A stretch of 64,000 bases of DNA from positions 930,001 through 994,000 of the forward strand of contig NZ_CP108095.1 of NCBI RefSeq assembly GCF_036194065.1, read 5' to 3'. The notes below the pieces were generated by a model. That model saw only the letters and a program-made list of their open reading frames with translations. It did no database searches and was not told the origin of the DNA. Every line of letters begins with the position of its first letter. Within the stretch, counting starts at the first letter, position 1. The position numbers and the translations under genes were made by a program. Source of the DNA: Streptomyces sp. NBC_00239 (GTDB lineage Bacteria > Actinomycetota > Actinomycetes > Streptomycetales > Streptomycetaceae). Below are positions 8,108 through 16,977 of this stretch, piece by piece.

Positions 8108-8316
8108 GTGGTGACGCAGAATCATCGGCCTAGGCCGGAATGCGGGCCGGATCCGGCAGGAATCGGGGATCCGCGTGAACTGAATCGGGAGGACCGAGCC
8201 GGGCCGCGGCCCGGTCGGCCCCACCCCGGACCGGGTCGGCCCAGCACGACCCGGAACACGACAACCCTGCTGCACGCGATGGTCGCAATCGGCCGCCTCA
8301 GATCGGAGCCAAAGCC

Positions 8317-10464
8317 GTGAATCCCCTGACCACCAGCGCGTTCGACCTCCCCGAGCGCCTGGCCCCCAAGGCCGACCCGGCCCTGATCGCCGACGACGAG
8401 CAGCACTTCGCGGCCATCTCGGAGTGCCTCGCGCAGTCGATCGCCGAGGTGTCCGACCGTCTCGACGCCGAGCGCAGGGCGCCCGGCGGCATAGGACGGC
8501 AGGCGATGGACCGGGACATGGAGATCCACCGGCTGACGTCCCGGCTGCGCGCACTGCGCCGGTTCGGCCTGGACCTGTGCCTGGGCCACATGGTCGGCGC
8601 GGACAGCTCCGAGCGCGTGTACGTCGGACGGCTCGGCCTCACCGACAGCACGGGGCGCCGGCTGCTGCTGGACTGGCGCTCTCCCGCGGCCGAGCCGTTC
8701 TTCGGGGCGACGCACGCCAACCCGATGGGCCTGGCGAGCCGCCGCCGGTACCGCTGGACCGGCGGCCGGGTCGGCGACTACTGGGACGAGGTGTTCACCG
8801 CGGACGGTTTCGCCGGGCACGCCGCGCTCGACGACCAGTCCGCCTTCATCGCCAGCCTCGGCAGCAACCGGTCCAGCCGGATGCGTGACGTGCTCGGCAC
8901 CATCCAGGCCGACCAGGACGCCATCATCCGCGCGGGGTCCCGTGGCGCTCTCGTCGTCGACGGCGGGCCGGGTACCGGCAAGACCGTCGTCGCCCTGCAC
9001 CGCTCCGCCTACCTCCTCTACTCCGACCCTCGCCTCGGGCACCGCCGCGGCGGCGTCCTGTTCGTCGGTCCGCACGAGCCCTACCTGGGCTACGTGGCCG
9101 ACGTCCTGCCCAGCCTCGGCGAGGAGGGCGTACAGACCTGCACCCTGCGCAACCTCGTCGCCGAGGGAGCCGCGGCGGCGGTCGAGGCCGACCCGGATAT
9201 CGCCCGCCTGAAGTCGTCGGCGGAGCTGGTGAAGGCGGTCGAGACGGCCGTCAGGTTCTACGAGGAGCCGCCCGCGAAGGGGATGACGGTCACCACCCAC
9301 TGGTCCGACATCCGGCTGACCGCCGACGACTGGGCCGCGGCCTTCGAGGCAGCGGAGCCCGGCACCCCGCACAACGACGCGCGCGACCAGGTCTGGGAGG
9401 AGCTGCTCACCATCCTGGTGGACAAGCACGACGGCGAAGCCCCCGAGGACCAGCTGCGCAAGTCGCTGCGGCAGGACCGGGAGCTGCTCTCGGCCTTCAA
9501 CAGCGCGTGGCCGCTGCTCGAGGCGGCCGACCTCGTCGCGGACCTGTGGTCGGTGCCGGCGTTCCTGCGGATGTGCGCGCCCTGGCTCGACCGCGACGAG
9601 GTGGCACGGCTCCAGCGCCCGGACGCGCAGGCGTGGACGGTGTCCGACCTGCCGATCCTGGACGCGGCACGGCAGCGGCTCGGCGACCCGGAGGCGGCGC
9701 GTCGCGACCGCCGGCACCGGGCCGCCGTCGCCGCCGAGCGCGAGCGCATGTCCTCGGTCGTCGACGCCCTGCTGGAGGCCGACAGCGACGGTGAGGGCGC
9801 CGTGACGATGCTGCGCGGGCAGGACCTGCGGGACACCCTGGCCGCGGACGCCGGGCGTCCGGGCGTCGAACCGGACCTGCTCGCAGGCCCGTTCGCGCAC
9901 GTCGTCGTGGACGAGGCGCAGGAACTGACGGACGCGGAATGGCAGATGCTGCTGCTGCGGTGCCCGTCGCGGAGCTTCACCATCGTCGGAGACCGCGCCC
10001 AGGCCAGGCACGGGTTCACGGAGTCGTGGCAGGAGCGGCTGGAGCGGGTCGGGCTGGACCGGATCAACCTGGCCTCGCTGACCGTCAACTACCGTACGCC
10101 GGAGGAGATCATGACGGAGGCGGAGCCGGTCATCCGGGCCGTGCTGCCGGACGCCAACGTGCCGACCTCCATCCGCAGCGGCAACGTCCCCGTCGTCCAC
10201 GGTTCCACCGCGGAACGGGACGCGATCCTGGAAGCCTGGCTCGCGGCGCACGACGACGGGATCGCCTGCGTCATCGGCGATCCGTCCTTCCGGCCGACGC
10301 CCCGCGTCCGGTCGCTGACGCCGGAGCTGTCGAAGGGACTCGAATTCGACCTGGTCGTGCTGGTCGACCCGGAGTCGTTCGGCGAGGGCGTCGAAGGAGC
10401 CGTGGACCGCTACGTCGCGATGACCCGCGCGACCCGGCAGCTGGTCGTCCTCACCAGCTGCTGA
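8317..10464 (+). CDS. helR: HelR, helicase-like RNA polymerase protection protein (rifamycin resistance)
   Basis: A 715-residue superfamily-1 helicase-like ATPase. The Walker A is GGPGTGKTVVALHRSAYLLY (about residue 214), the DEAQ-type Walker B is HVVVDEAQELTDAEWQMLLL, and motif III is FTIVGDRAQARHG. LTVNYRTPEEIM, LTPELSKGLEFDLVVLVDPE and VDRYVAMTRATRQLVVL are the C-terminal helicase motifs. The N-terminal helical region (residues about 20-90) matches the coiled-coil arm that HelD/HelR proteins push into the RNA polymerase secondary channel. Published HelR proteins dislodge rifamycin from polymerase. An exact RAE upstream makes HelR, rather than a housekeeping HelD, the better call. GTG at 8317 fits the family start. 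Confidence 0.93.
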   Translation: MNPLTTSAFDLPERLAPKADPALIADDEQHFAAISECLAQSIAEVSDRLDAERRAPGGIGRQAMDRDMEIHRLTSRLRALRRFGLDLCLGHMVGADSSERVYVGRLGLTDSTGRRLLLDWRSPAAEPFFGATHANPMGLASRRRYRWTGGRVGDYWDEVFTADGFAGHAALDDQSAFIASLGSNRSSRMRDVLGTIQADQDAIIRAGSRGALVVDGGPGTGKTVVALHRSAYLLYSDPRLGHRRGGVLFVGPHEPYLGYVADVLPSLGEEGVQTCTLRNLVAEGAAAAVEADPDIARLKSSAELVKAVETAVRFYEEPPAKGMTVTTHWSDIRLTADDWAAAFEAAEPGTPHNDARDQVWEELLTILVDKHDGEAPEDQLRKSLRQDRELLSAFNSAWPLLEAADLVADLWSVPAFLRMCAPWLDRDEVARLQRPDAQAWTVSDLPILDAARQRLGDPEAARRDRRHRAAVAAERERMSSVVDALLEADSDGEGAVTMLRGQDLRDTLAADAGRPGVEPDLLAGPFAHVVVDEAQELTDAEWQMLLLRCPSRSFTIVGDRAQARHGFTESWQERLERVGLDRINLASLTVNYRTPEEIMTEAEPVIRAVLPDANVPTSIRSGNVPVVHGSTAERDAILEAWLAAHDDGIACVIGDPSFRPTPRVRSLTPELSKGLEFDLVVLVDPESFGEGVEGAVDRYVAMTRATRQLVVLTSC

Positions 10465-10484
10465 CCCTGCCGATCCGGCCCCGC

Positions 10485-10511
10485 CGGCGCGGCTGTTCTC
10501 GCCCCGCGCCG
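10485..10511. terminator. Hairpin between convergent helR and GPP34 gene
   Basis: CGGCGCGG (10485-10492) pairs with CCGCGCCG (10504-10511), 8 bp with an 11-base loop, in the 47-base gap between two convergent stops. Confidence 0.55.
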
Positions 10512-11129
10512 TCAGACGCCGCCCCGCCAGATGTTGTCGAAGGCCGCCTCGTCGATGGCACGCCGCTGCCGGACGGATCCCAGTTCCACCACGGCCTCGT
10601 TGACGGCGGCCAGTACGGTCGCCACGGCGTCGTCGGCCACGTCCGGGGATTCGCCGGTCCGGTCGCCGCGGACGCCGACGGCTTCGGCGAGGGCGGCGAG
10701 CACAGGTTCGTCCGACGTCAGGCGGGCCGCGGCCCGGCGGCGGGCGGGCGAGTCGGCCGGCTCGAGCTGACCGGCCTTGAAGGAGAGTCCGCGCCGGCGC
10801 TGCCGTACGAGCTGCCCGTCGGCCTCCAGCGCGGCCTGGTAGGCGGCGGACAGGCCGCGGCCGCGACGCCAGAGCCAGTCGGACACCGACTCGTGGGGCG
10901 CCTGCGGGACGAGGGCGGCGGCCGCCTCGGCCAGCAGGCGGTCCGCCGGGGCGGGCTTGGGGCCCGGCACGATCAGGTCGCCGTCGAGCCCGACGGCCCC
11001 GGCGGCGAGGAGGTCGATCACCTCGGCGCCCGCGAGCGCGAGCGACAGGTCACCGTGCTCGACGTGTTCGACGGGGTGACCGGTCTCCGTGTCCATGGCG
11101 ACGATCAGCAGGTCCTGTGGTGTGGTCAT
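10512..11129 (-). CDS. GPP34 (GOLPH3/Vps74-like) family protein
   Basis: A 205-residue protein starting at ATG 11129, after GGGGAG. The opening PQDLLIVAMDTETGHPVEHV, then LSLALAGAEVIDLLAAGAVG and DGDLIVPGPKPAPADRLLAE, is the standard start of actinobacterial GPP34 proteins; the rest is helical (SDWLWRRGRGLSAAYQAALE; GQLVRQRRRGLSFKAGQ). In eukaryotes this fold binds phosphatidylinositol-4-phosphate at the Golgi. In streptomycetes the family is common, often in several copies, and its role is not settled. It stands alone between helR (convergent) and a divergent GlxA-like regulator. No membrane segment or signal peptide is seen. Confidence 0.88.
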   Translation of the reverse strand: MTTPQDLLIVAMDTETGHPVEHVEHGDLSLALAGAEVIDLLAAGAVGLDGDLIVPGPKPAPADRLLAEAAAALVPQAPHESVSDWLWRRGRGLSAAYQAALEADGQLVRQRRRGLSFKAGQLEPADSPARRRAAARLTSDEPVLAALAEAVGVRGDRTGESPDVADDAVATVLAAVNEAVVELGSVRQRRAIDEAAFDNIWRGGV

Positions 11130-11333
11130 GCAGGGCTCCCCGTCCGGTACTTCCGCAGCATCGCGTCCCCGAGCGCCGCGTATCGCGCGCCCGTACCCGA
11201 GCATACGAACGGCGGGCGCGCGTGGTTCCCCGAGACGTGCCGAACGTGCGGGCCCTCGGGCGAGGTGCTCCGGGGCCGCCGACCCCCGCGCGCACGTACG
11301 CGGGCGACTCCTCCGCCCGCGTACCCTCGAACC

Positions 11334-12290
11334 GTGCCCGCCTCACCCCTCCACCACGTCGCCGTCCTCGTGCTCGAAGGCGCGAAACCCCTCGACGTCG
11401 GCATTCCCGCGCAGGTGTTCACGACCCGGGCGAGCATGCCGTACGAGGTGCGGGTGTGCGGGGCGGCTCCCGGGCTCGTGGCGGGCGGCGACGGCCTGTC
11501 GTACTACGTCGAGCACGGCCTGGACGCGCTGGAGTGGGCCGACATCGTCTTCGTCCCGGGCTACCGGTTCCCGGACCGCGAGGACCCGCCGCAGGCCGTC
11601 GTCGACGCGCTGATCGCCGCCCACCGGCGGGGCGCGCGGCTCGCCGCCATCTCGACCGGCGCCTTCGCGCTCGCCGCCACCGGCCTGCTCGACGGCAGGC
11701 GCGCGACGACGCACTGGCACTACGCCCGGGCGCTGGCGGCGAAATGGCCGCTCGTCCGGGTCGACGAGAACGTCCTGTTCGTCGACGAGGGCAGCGTGCT
11801 GACCTCGGCCGGGGCCGCCTCGGGCATCGACCTGTGCCTGCACATCCTGCGCGGCGACCTCGGGGTGGCCGCCTCGAACCACACCGCCCGGCGCCTGGTC
11901 GCGGCCCCGTACCGCAGTGGCGGCCAGGCCCAGTACGTGCCGCGCAGCGTGCCCGAGCCGCTCGGCGAGCGGTTCGCCGCCACCCGCGAATGGGCGCTGC
12001 GCCGGCTCGGCGAGCCCCTGACCCTGGAGGTGCTCGCCCGGCACGCGGCGGTGTCGGCGCGCACCTTCTCGCGGCGTTTCGCCGAGGACACCGGCTACAC
12101 GCCGATGCAGTGGGTGATGCGGGCCCGCATCGACGTGGCCCGTGAGCTGCTGGAACGTTCCGAGCGGAGCGTCGAGCAGATCGCCGCCGATGTCGGGCTG
12201 GGCACCGGTGCGAACCTGCGGATGCACTTCCAGCGGATCCTCGGCACCACGCCGAGCGAGTACCGGCGCACGTTCACGCAGGGGGAATAG
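11334..12290 (+). CDS. GlxA-like AraC-family regulator with N-terminal DJ-1/PfpI domain
   Basis: A 318-residue two-domain protein. Residues 1-185 are a class I glutamine amidotransferase-like DJ-1/PfpI fold (HHVAVLVLEGAKPLDVGIPA, ADIVFVPGYRFPDRE, ARLAAISTGAFALAATGLLD, GRRATTHWHYARALAAKWP). The usual nucleophile position, cysteine in the SxCTGAF motif, is serine here (AISTGAF), so it should not be an active amidase. Residues about 215-315 carry the two AraC helix-turn-helix motifs (TLEVLARHAAVSARTFSRRF; QIAADVGLGTGANLRMHFQR, then GTTPSEYRRTF). GTG 11334 lies six bases after TACCCT, and no ribosome site is seen, so translation may be leaderless. The targets are unknown. Confidence 0.9.
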   Translation: MPASPLHHVAVLVLEGAKPLDVGIPAQVFTTRASMPYEVRVCGAAPGLVAGGDGLSYYVEHGLDALEWADIVFVPGYRFPDREDPPQAVVDALIAAHRRGARLAAISTGAFALAATGLLDGRRATTHWHYARALAAKWPLVRVDENVLFVDEGSVLTSAGAASGIDLCLHILRGDLGVAASNHTARRLVAAPYRSGGQAQYVPRSVPEPLGERFAATREWALRRLGEPLTLEVLARHAAVSARTFSRRFAEDTGYTPMQWVMRARIDVARELLERSERSVEQIAADVGLGTGANLRMHFQRILGTTPSEYRRTFTQGE

Positions 12291-12479
12291 CCGCCCGCTC
12301 CTCGTGTCTCCTCCTGCTCCTCATGCCTCCTCATGCCTCCTCCTCGGCCGCCCCGCGCCGGCCCGGGCCGGAGGTGATCACGAGGTTTGGCGCGATCCTT
12401 GCGGACCGTGGCAATCTCGCCGCTGTCACGGGCGGGCGCGGCAGGCGAATCTGGGGGCGAACCCGAAAGGACACGCCTC

Positions 12480-13478
12480 ATGACTCGCATCGCCATCAAC
12501 GGATTCGGCCGCATCGGACGCAACGTGCTGCGCGCGCTGCTGGAGCGCGACAGCGACCTCGAGGTGGTCGCCATCAACGACCTCACCGAGCCCACCGCCC
12601 TCGCCCGGCTGCTCGCCTTCGACACGACGTCGGGCCGGCTGGGCCGCCCGGTGAGCGTGGACGGGAACACCCTGGTCGTCGACGGCCGCCGGATCGCGGT
12701 GCTCGCCGAGCGGGAGCCCGCGCAGCTGCCGTGGGCCGAGCTCGGTGTCGACATCGTCCTGGAGGCGACCGGCCGCTTCACCTCGGCGAAGGCCGCCCGC
12801 GCCCACCTCGACGCCGGTGCGAAGAAGGTCCTCGTGAGCGCCCCCGCGGACGGCGCCGACGTCACGCTGGCCTACGGGGTCAACACCGACGCGTACGACC
12901 CGGCCGTGCACACGATCGTCTCGAACGCCTCGTGCACGACCAACGCCCTCGCTCCGCTGGCCTCGGTGCTCGACGACCTCGCCGGCATCGAGCACGGTTT
13001 CATGACGACGGTGCACGCGTACACGCAGGAGCAGAACCTGCAGGACGGCCCGCACCGCGACCCGCGCCGCGCCCGCGCCGCCGGCGTCAACATCGTGCCG
13101 ACCACGACGGGCGCCGCCAAGGCGATCGGCCTCGTGCTGCCGAACCTCGAGGGCAAGCTGTCGGGCGACTCGATCCGCGTGCCCGTTCCGGTCGGCTCGA
13201 TCGTCGAGCTCAACACGACCGTCTCCCGCGACGTGACCCGCGAGGACGTGCTGGCTGCCTACCGCGCCGCCGCCGAGGGCCCGCTGGCCGGCGTGCTGGA
13301 GTACTCCGAGGACCCGCTCGTGTCGTCCGACATCACGGGCAACCCGGCCTCGTCGATCTTCGACTCGGAGCTCACCCGCGTCGAGGGCCGCCACATCAAG
13401 GTGGTCGCCTGGTACGACAACGAGTGGGGCTTCTCGAACCGCGTGATCGACACGCTCCAGCTCCTCGCCACCCGCTGA
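12480..13478 (+). CDS. gap: Type I glyceraldehyde-3-phosphate dehydrogenase
   Basis: A 332-residue enzyme that oxidises glyceraldehyde-3-phosphate to 1,3-bisphosphoglycerate with NAD in glycolysis. The NAD site is IAINGFGRIGRNVLRALLER. The catalytic cysteine is in the family signature SNASCTTNALAPLASVLDDL (about residues 148-155), and the base histidine follows the GFMTTVHAYTQEQNLQDGPH segment. HIKVVAWYDNEWGFSNRVID is the usual C-terminal signature. ATG 12480 follows GAAAGGA. Streptomycetes often keep more than one gap gene; this copy stands alone, not in a gap-pgk-tpi operon, so it may be a secondary isozyme. The aspartate after the INDL strand suggests NAD rather than NADP use. Confidence 0.96.
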   Translation: MTRIAINGFGRIGRNVLRALLERDSDLEVVAINDLTEPTALARLLAFDTTSGRLGRPVSVDGNTLVVDGRRIAVLAEREPAQLPWAELGVDIVLEATGRFTSAKAARAHLDAGAKKVLVSAPADGADVTLAYGVNTDAYDPAVHTIVSNASCTTNALAPLASVLDDLAGIEHGFMTTVHAYTQEQNLQDGPHRDPRRARAAGVNIVPTTTGAAKAIGLVLPNLEGKLSGDSIRVPVPVGSIVELNTTVSRDVTREDVLAAYRAAAEGPLAGVLEYSEDPLVSSDITGNPASSIFDSELTRVEGRHIKVVAWYDNEWGFSNRVIDTLQLLATR

Positions 13479-13504
13479 CCGGCCTAACCTGACCGGACGC
13501 CCAC

Positions 13505-13531
13505 GGCGCGGCCCCTCCCCGGGGCCGCGCC
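13505..13531 (+). terminator. Terminator hairpin of gap
   Basis: GGCGCGGCCCC (13505-13515) pairs perfectly with GGGGCCGCGCC (13521-13531) around TCCCC, 27 bases past the gap stop. Confidence 0.8.
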
Positions 13532-13744
13532 GTCGTGCTGCCCGGCGGCCACCGCTCGTCGGGGTCCTCAGAGTCGTGTACGTACTCGGACAGGGGGCGA
13601 CGGTACTCGGCCAGCCCCGGCCGCAGCCCTCGGCAATGCCGTCGAATCCGGGGTGTTCGCCCGGCAGTTGTGGTTGTCTCGCCCTGATCCGTCCCGACCT
13701 GCCCTGCCCTGCCTTCCGGACATCGCACGTACCGAAGGAGCAGC

Positions 13745-15103
13745 ATGAGCCAGCCGATCGACGATGCCACCGCCGGCGGACCCGACACGTCCGCCGCCGG
13801 ATCCGACACCTCCGCCTGGTCGTTCGAGACCAAGCAGCTGCACGCCGGCGCCGCGCCGGACCCGGCCACCGGCGCGCGGGCGGTCCCGATCTACCAGACC
13901 ACGTCGTTCGTCTTCCGCGACACCCGGCACGCGGCCGACCTCTTCTCGCTCGCCGAGCCGGGGAACATCTACACCCGCATCCACAACCCCACCCAGGACG
14001 TCTTCGAGCAGCGGATCGCCGCCCTGGAAGGGGGAGTCGCCGCCGTGGCCCTGGCCTCCGGGCAGGCGGCCGAGACCCTGGCACTGCTGAACGTGGCCCG
14101 CTCCGGCGACCACATCGTGTCCAGCGCGTCCCTCTACGGCGGCACGTACAACCTGTTCCGGCACACCCTGCCGCGCTTCGGGATCGAGGTGTCGTTCGTC
14201 GAGGACCCGGACGATCTCGACGCCTGGCGGGCAGCCGTCCGGCCCACCACCAAGGCCCTGTTCGCGGAAACCCTCGGAAACCCGCGCGGCAACGTCCTCG
14301 ACGTCCGCGCCGTCGCCGATGCCGCCCACGACGCCGGGCTCCCCCTCGTCGTCGACAACACCGTGCCCACCCCGTACCTGCTGCGCCCCATCGAGCACGG
14401 CGCCGACGTCGTCGTGCACTCCGCGACGAAGTTCCTCGGCGGCCACGGCACCACCATCGGCGGCGTCGTCGTCGACGCCGGCACCTTCGACTTCGGCGCG
14501 CACCCCGAGCGGTTCCCCGACTTCAGCGAGCCCGACCCCAGCTACCACGGCCTGCGCTACTGGCCGGCCCTCGGGCCGGGCGCGTACGCCGTGAAGCTGC
14601 GCGTCCAGCTGCTGCGCGACCTCGGCCCGGCCATCGCCCCGCACTCCGCCTTCCTGCTCCTGCAGGGCGTGGAGACGCTGAGCCTGCGCATGGAGCGCCA
14701 CTCGTCCAACGCGCTGGCACTCGCGGAGTGGCTGGAGCAGCGCGACGAGGTGGCGGCCGTCCACTACCCCGGGCTGCCCTCCAACCGCTGGTACGAGGCC
14801 GCCCGCCGCTACCTGCCGTACGGGGCCGGGGCCGTGCTCGCCTTCGAGCTGCGGGGCGGCGCCGAGGCGGGCCGGCGGTTCGTGGACGGCGTCGAACTCT
14901 TCAGCCACCTCGCCAACATCGGCGATGTCCGCAGCCTCGTCATCCACCCCGCCTCCACCACACACGGGCAGCTCGACGCGGCGGAACTGGCCGCCACCGG
15001 CACCTCACCGGGGCTGGTGCGCCTTTCGGTCGGCATCGAGAACCTCGCCGACCTCAAGGCGGACCTGGAGGCCGGCTTCCGCGCCGCGAAGGAGGCGTCC
15101 TGA
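13745..15103 (+). CDS. metY: O-acetylhomoserine aminocarboxypropyltransferase (bifunctional with cysteine synthase activity)
   Basis: A 452-residue PLP enzyme of the Cys/Met metabolism family. It condenses O-acetylhomoserine with sulfide to give homocysteine. ATG 13745 follows GAAGGAG. The family start [40 protein letters not shown], the [20 protein letters not shown] motif and the PLP lysine in [19 protein letters not shown] (about residue 226) are all present. The insert [20 protein letters not shown] is typical of the long MetY group rather than MetB or MetZ. metX follows with overlapping stop and start, so substrate supply and use are coupled. I saw no SAM or B12 riboswitch in the 266-base gap upstream. 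Confidence 0.94.
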   Translation: MSQPIDDATAGGPDTSAAGSDTSAWSFETKQLHAGAAPDPATGARAVPIYQTTSFVFRDTRHAADLFSLAEPGNIYTRIHNPTQDVFEQRIAALEGGVAAVALASGQAAETLALLNVARSGDHIVSSASLYGGTYNLFRHTLPRFGIEVSFVEDPDDLDAWRAAVRPTTKALFAETLGNPRGNVLDVRAVADAAHDAGLPLVVDNTVPTPYLLRPIEHGADVVVHSATKFLGGHGTTIGGVVVDAGTFDFGAHPERFPDFSEPDPSYHGLRYWPALGPGAYAVKLRVQLLRDLGPAIAPHSAFLLLQGVETLSLRMERHSSNALALAEWLEQRDEVAAVHYPGLPSNRWYEAARRYLPYGAGAVLAFELRGGAEAGRRFVDGVELFSHLANIGDVRSLVIHPASTTHGQLDAAELAATGTSPGLVRLSVGIENLADLKADLEAGFRAAKEAS

Positions 15104-16284
15104 ACGCCGGCGGGGCGAACGCCCCCGCCGGTCCCCCGCCCGCCACCGGCGCCTGGCGGGAGGGCGACCCGCCCGGGCGCCGCCGGTGGCACCGCCTCGC
15201 CCGGCCGCTGCCGCTGGAGGCGGGCGGGGAACTCCCGGGCGTCAGGCTGGCGTTCGAGACGTGGGGGCGGCTCGCACCCGACCGTTCCAACGCGGTCCTC
15301 GTCCTGCACGCCCTCACCGGCGACAGCCACGTCGCCGGCGGGGTCGAGCCCGGTCACCCCACGCCCGGCTGGTGGGACGCCCTGGTCGGGCCGGGTCGCC
15401 CGCTCGACACCGACCACTGGTTCGTGGTGGCGCCGAACGTGCTGGGCGGCTGCCAGGGCAGCACCGGTCCGGCCTCGCCGCGCCCCGACGGGCGCCCCTG
15501 GGCCGGCGGCTTCCCCCGCCTCACCCAGCGGGACCAGGTGCGCGCCGAGACCGGACTCGCCGACGCCCTCGGCATCGAGCGCTGGGCGCTGGTGCTCGGC
15601 GGCTCCATGGGCGGCATGCGGGCGCTGGAGTGGGCGGTGGGCCATCCGCGGCGGGTGGCGGGGCTGCTGCTGCTCGCCTGCCCGGCGGCGGCGAGCGCCG
15701 AGCAGATCGGCTGGGCCGGCACGCAGGTCCACGCGATCCGAACCGACCCGCACTGGCGGGGCGGCGACTACCACGACGCGCCGCCGGGGCAGGGCCCGCA
15801 CGCCGGTCTCGGCGTCGCCCGGCGCATCGCGCACATCACCTACCGGGGAGCGGAGGAGTTCGGCGTACGGTTCGGCCGCCGCCCGCAGGACGGCGAGGAC
15901 CCGCGGTCCGGCGGCCGCTACCAGGTCGAGTCGTATCTCGACCACCAGGGCGCGAAACTGGCCCGCCGTTTCGACGCGGCGAGTTACGTCGTCCTGGCGG
16001 AGGCGATGAACTCCCACGACATCGGCCGGGGGCGGGGCGGCACGCGCGCCGCCCTGCGCCGGGTCACCGCACGCACCCTGGTGGCGGGCGTCGACTCCGA
16101 CCGCCTGTACCCGCTGCCGCAGCAGGAGGAGCTGGCCGCCGGGATCCCCTCGGCGGACAAGGTCCGGGTGATCGCCTCGCCGTACGGTCACGACGGCTTC
16201 CTCATCGAGACGGGCCAGGTCTCCGGGCTCGTACGGGAACTCCTGGACGAGGTGAGGGCAGCCGGCGGACCCGCCCCCGGATGA
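15100..16284 (+). CDS. metX: Homoserine O-acetyltransferase, probable CTG start
   Basis: An alpha/beta-hydrolase enzyme that acetylates homoserine for MetY. The nucleophile elbow is GGSMGGMRALEW, the acid is in AGVDSDRLYPLPQQ, and the histidine in SPYGHDGFLIETG; FETWGRLAPDRSNAVLVLHA, LTGDSHVAGG and NVLGGCQGSTGPASPRPDGR are family signatures. The reading frame opens after the metY overlap but has no ATG, GTG or TTG before the conserved LAFETWG. The only plausible start is CTG at 15100. It overlaps the metY TGA (CTGA, like the usual ATGA) and follows AGGAGG at 15090-15095. The product would be 394 residues, normal for the family. Translational coupling to metY is likely. Confidence 0.93.
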   Translation: MNAGGANAPAGPPPATGAWREGDPPGRRRWHRLARPLPLEAGGELPGVRLAFETWGRLAPDRSNAVLVLHALTGDSHVAGGVEPGHPTPGWWDALVGPGRPLDTDHWFVVAPNVLGGCQGSTGPASPRPDGRPWAGGFPRLTQRDQVRAETGLADALGIERWALVLGGSMGGMRALEWAVGHPRRVAGLLLLACPAAASAEQIGWAGTQVHAIRTDPHWRGGDYHDAPPGQGPHAGLGVARRIAHITYRGAEEFGVRFGRRPQDGEDPRSGGRYQVESYLDHQGAKLARRFDAASYVVLAEAMNSHDIGRGRGGTRAALRRVTARTLVAGVDSDRLYPLPQQEELAAGIPSADKVRVIASPYGHDGFLIETGQVSGLVRELLDEVRAAGGPAPG

Positions 16285-16299
16285 GACCCGCGCGGGTGT

Positions 16300-16360
16300 C
16301 CCACGGGCGTCCCACGCGCGGCCCGCCGCCGGTCCCGCCGCTCCACCAGGCGCCCGTGGG
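16300..16360. terminator. Long inverted repeat between convergent metX and FMN reductase gene
   Basis: CCCACGGGCG (16300-16309) and CGCCCGTGGG (16351-16360) are perfect inverse copies with a 41-base GC-rich loop. Position suggests shared termination. Confidence 0.4.
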
Positions 16361-16389
16361 GTGAACTCGACGACCCAGTACGGCCGGTG

Positions 16390-16962
16390 TCACGCGGTCT
16401 CGGTCCAGTCCTCGTCGTTGCGGCGGGCCGTCAGGAGGGCGTTGCCCCACCAGACGAGGTCGTCGAGCATCGTCGTGGCCGCCTTCTCGGCGCCACCGGT
16501 GTCGAGGGGCTCGCCGGCCTCGTCGAAGGGGAACTGGTGGAAGCTGACCGTCTCGCGGATCGTCGCGGCGCGCAGCTCGGCGAAGACGAGGCGCAGTTGC
16601 TCCACGGCGCGCAGGCCGCCGGAGAGGCCGCCGTACGAGACGAACCCGACGGGCTTGCGCGTCCAGACGCGTCCGGCGATGTCGATGGCCTGCTTCAGCG
16701 AGGCCGGGAAGGAGTGGTTGTATTCGGGGGTGAGTACGACGTAGGCGTCCGCATCGCCGAGGCGCTGCACGAACGCCCGGGTCTGCGGGGCGAGTTCGTG
16801 GGTCCAGTGAGCGGGAAGGTCGGCGTCGGCCAGGTCGATGACGTCGAGCTCGATGTCGGCCCGGGCGGCCGCGAAGGTCTCGAACCAGCGGGCGACCTTG
16901 GGACCGAAGCGGCCTTCGCGGGTGCTGCCGACGATGAGTGCGATGCGCAGTGAGGAAGTCAT
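16390..16962 (-). CDS. NADPH-dependent FMN reductase (flavodoxin-like fold)
   Basis: A 190-residue flavoprotein. The FMN-phosphate loop is ALIVGSTREGRFGPKVARWF at the N-terminus. VVLTPEYNHSFPASLKQAID (about residues 76-95) is the family signature, followed by KPVGFVSYGGLSGGLRAVEQ. Such enzymes pass electrons from NAD(P)H to FMN or quinones. ATG 16962 was chosen over an upstream frame start because AAGG precedes it and the protein then begins at the first strand. The promoter carries a SoxR-type dyad (16978-16995). In Streptomyces coelicolor an FMN reductase gene belongs to the SoxR regulon, so control by redox-active compounds is a reasonable inference. Confidence 0.92.
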   Translation of the reverse strand: MTSSLRIALIVGSTREGRFGPKVARWFETFAAARADIELDVIDLADADLPAHWTHELAPQTRAFVQRLGDADAYVVLTPEYNHSFPASLKQAIDIAGRVWTRKPVGFVSYGGLSGGLRAVEQLRLVFAELRAATIRETVSFHQFPFDEAGEPLDTGGAEKAATTMLDDLVWWGNALLTARRNDEDWTETA

Positions 16963-16977
16963 GGCCTTAGCTTCGAA

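Noticed and set aside
13532..13744. Possible SAM-type riboswitch before metY
   Set aside because: I looked for the conserved helices and the GCAACC-type core of SAM-I/SAM-IV motifs and did not find them; only the gap terminator is clear.
13576..15099. Long N-terminal extension of MetX through the metY gene
   Set aside because: The frame is open, but its translation is Arg/Pro-rich and is the out-of-frame shadow of metY; homology begins only after 15100.
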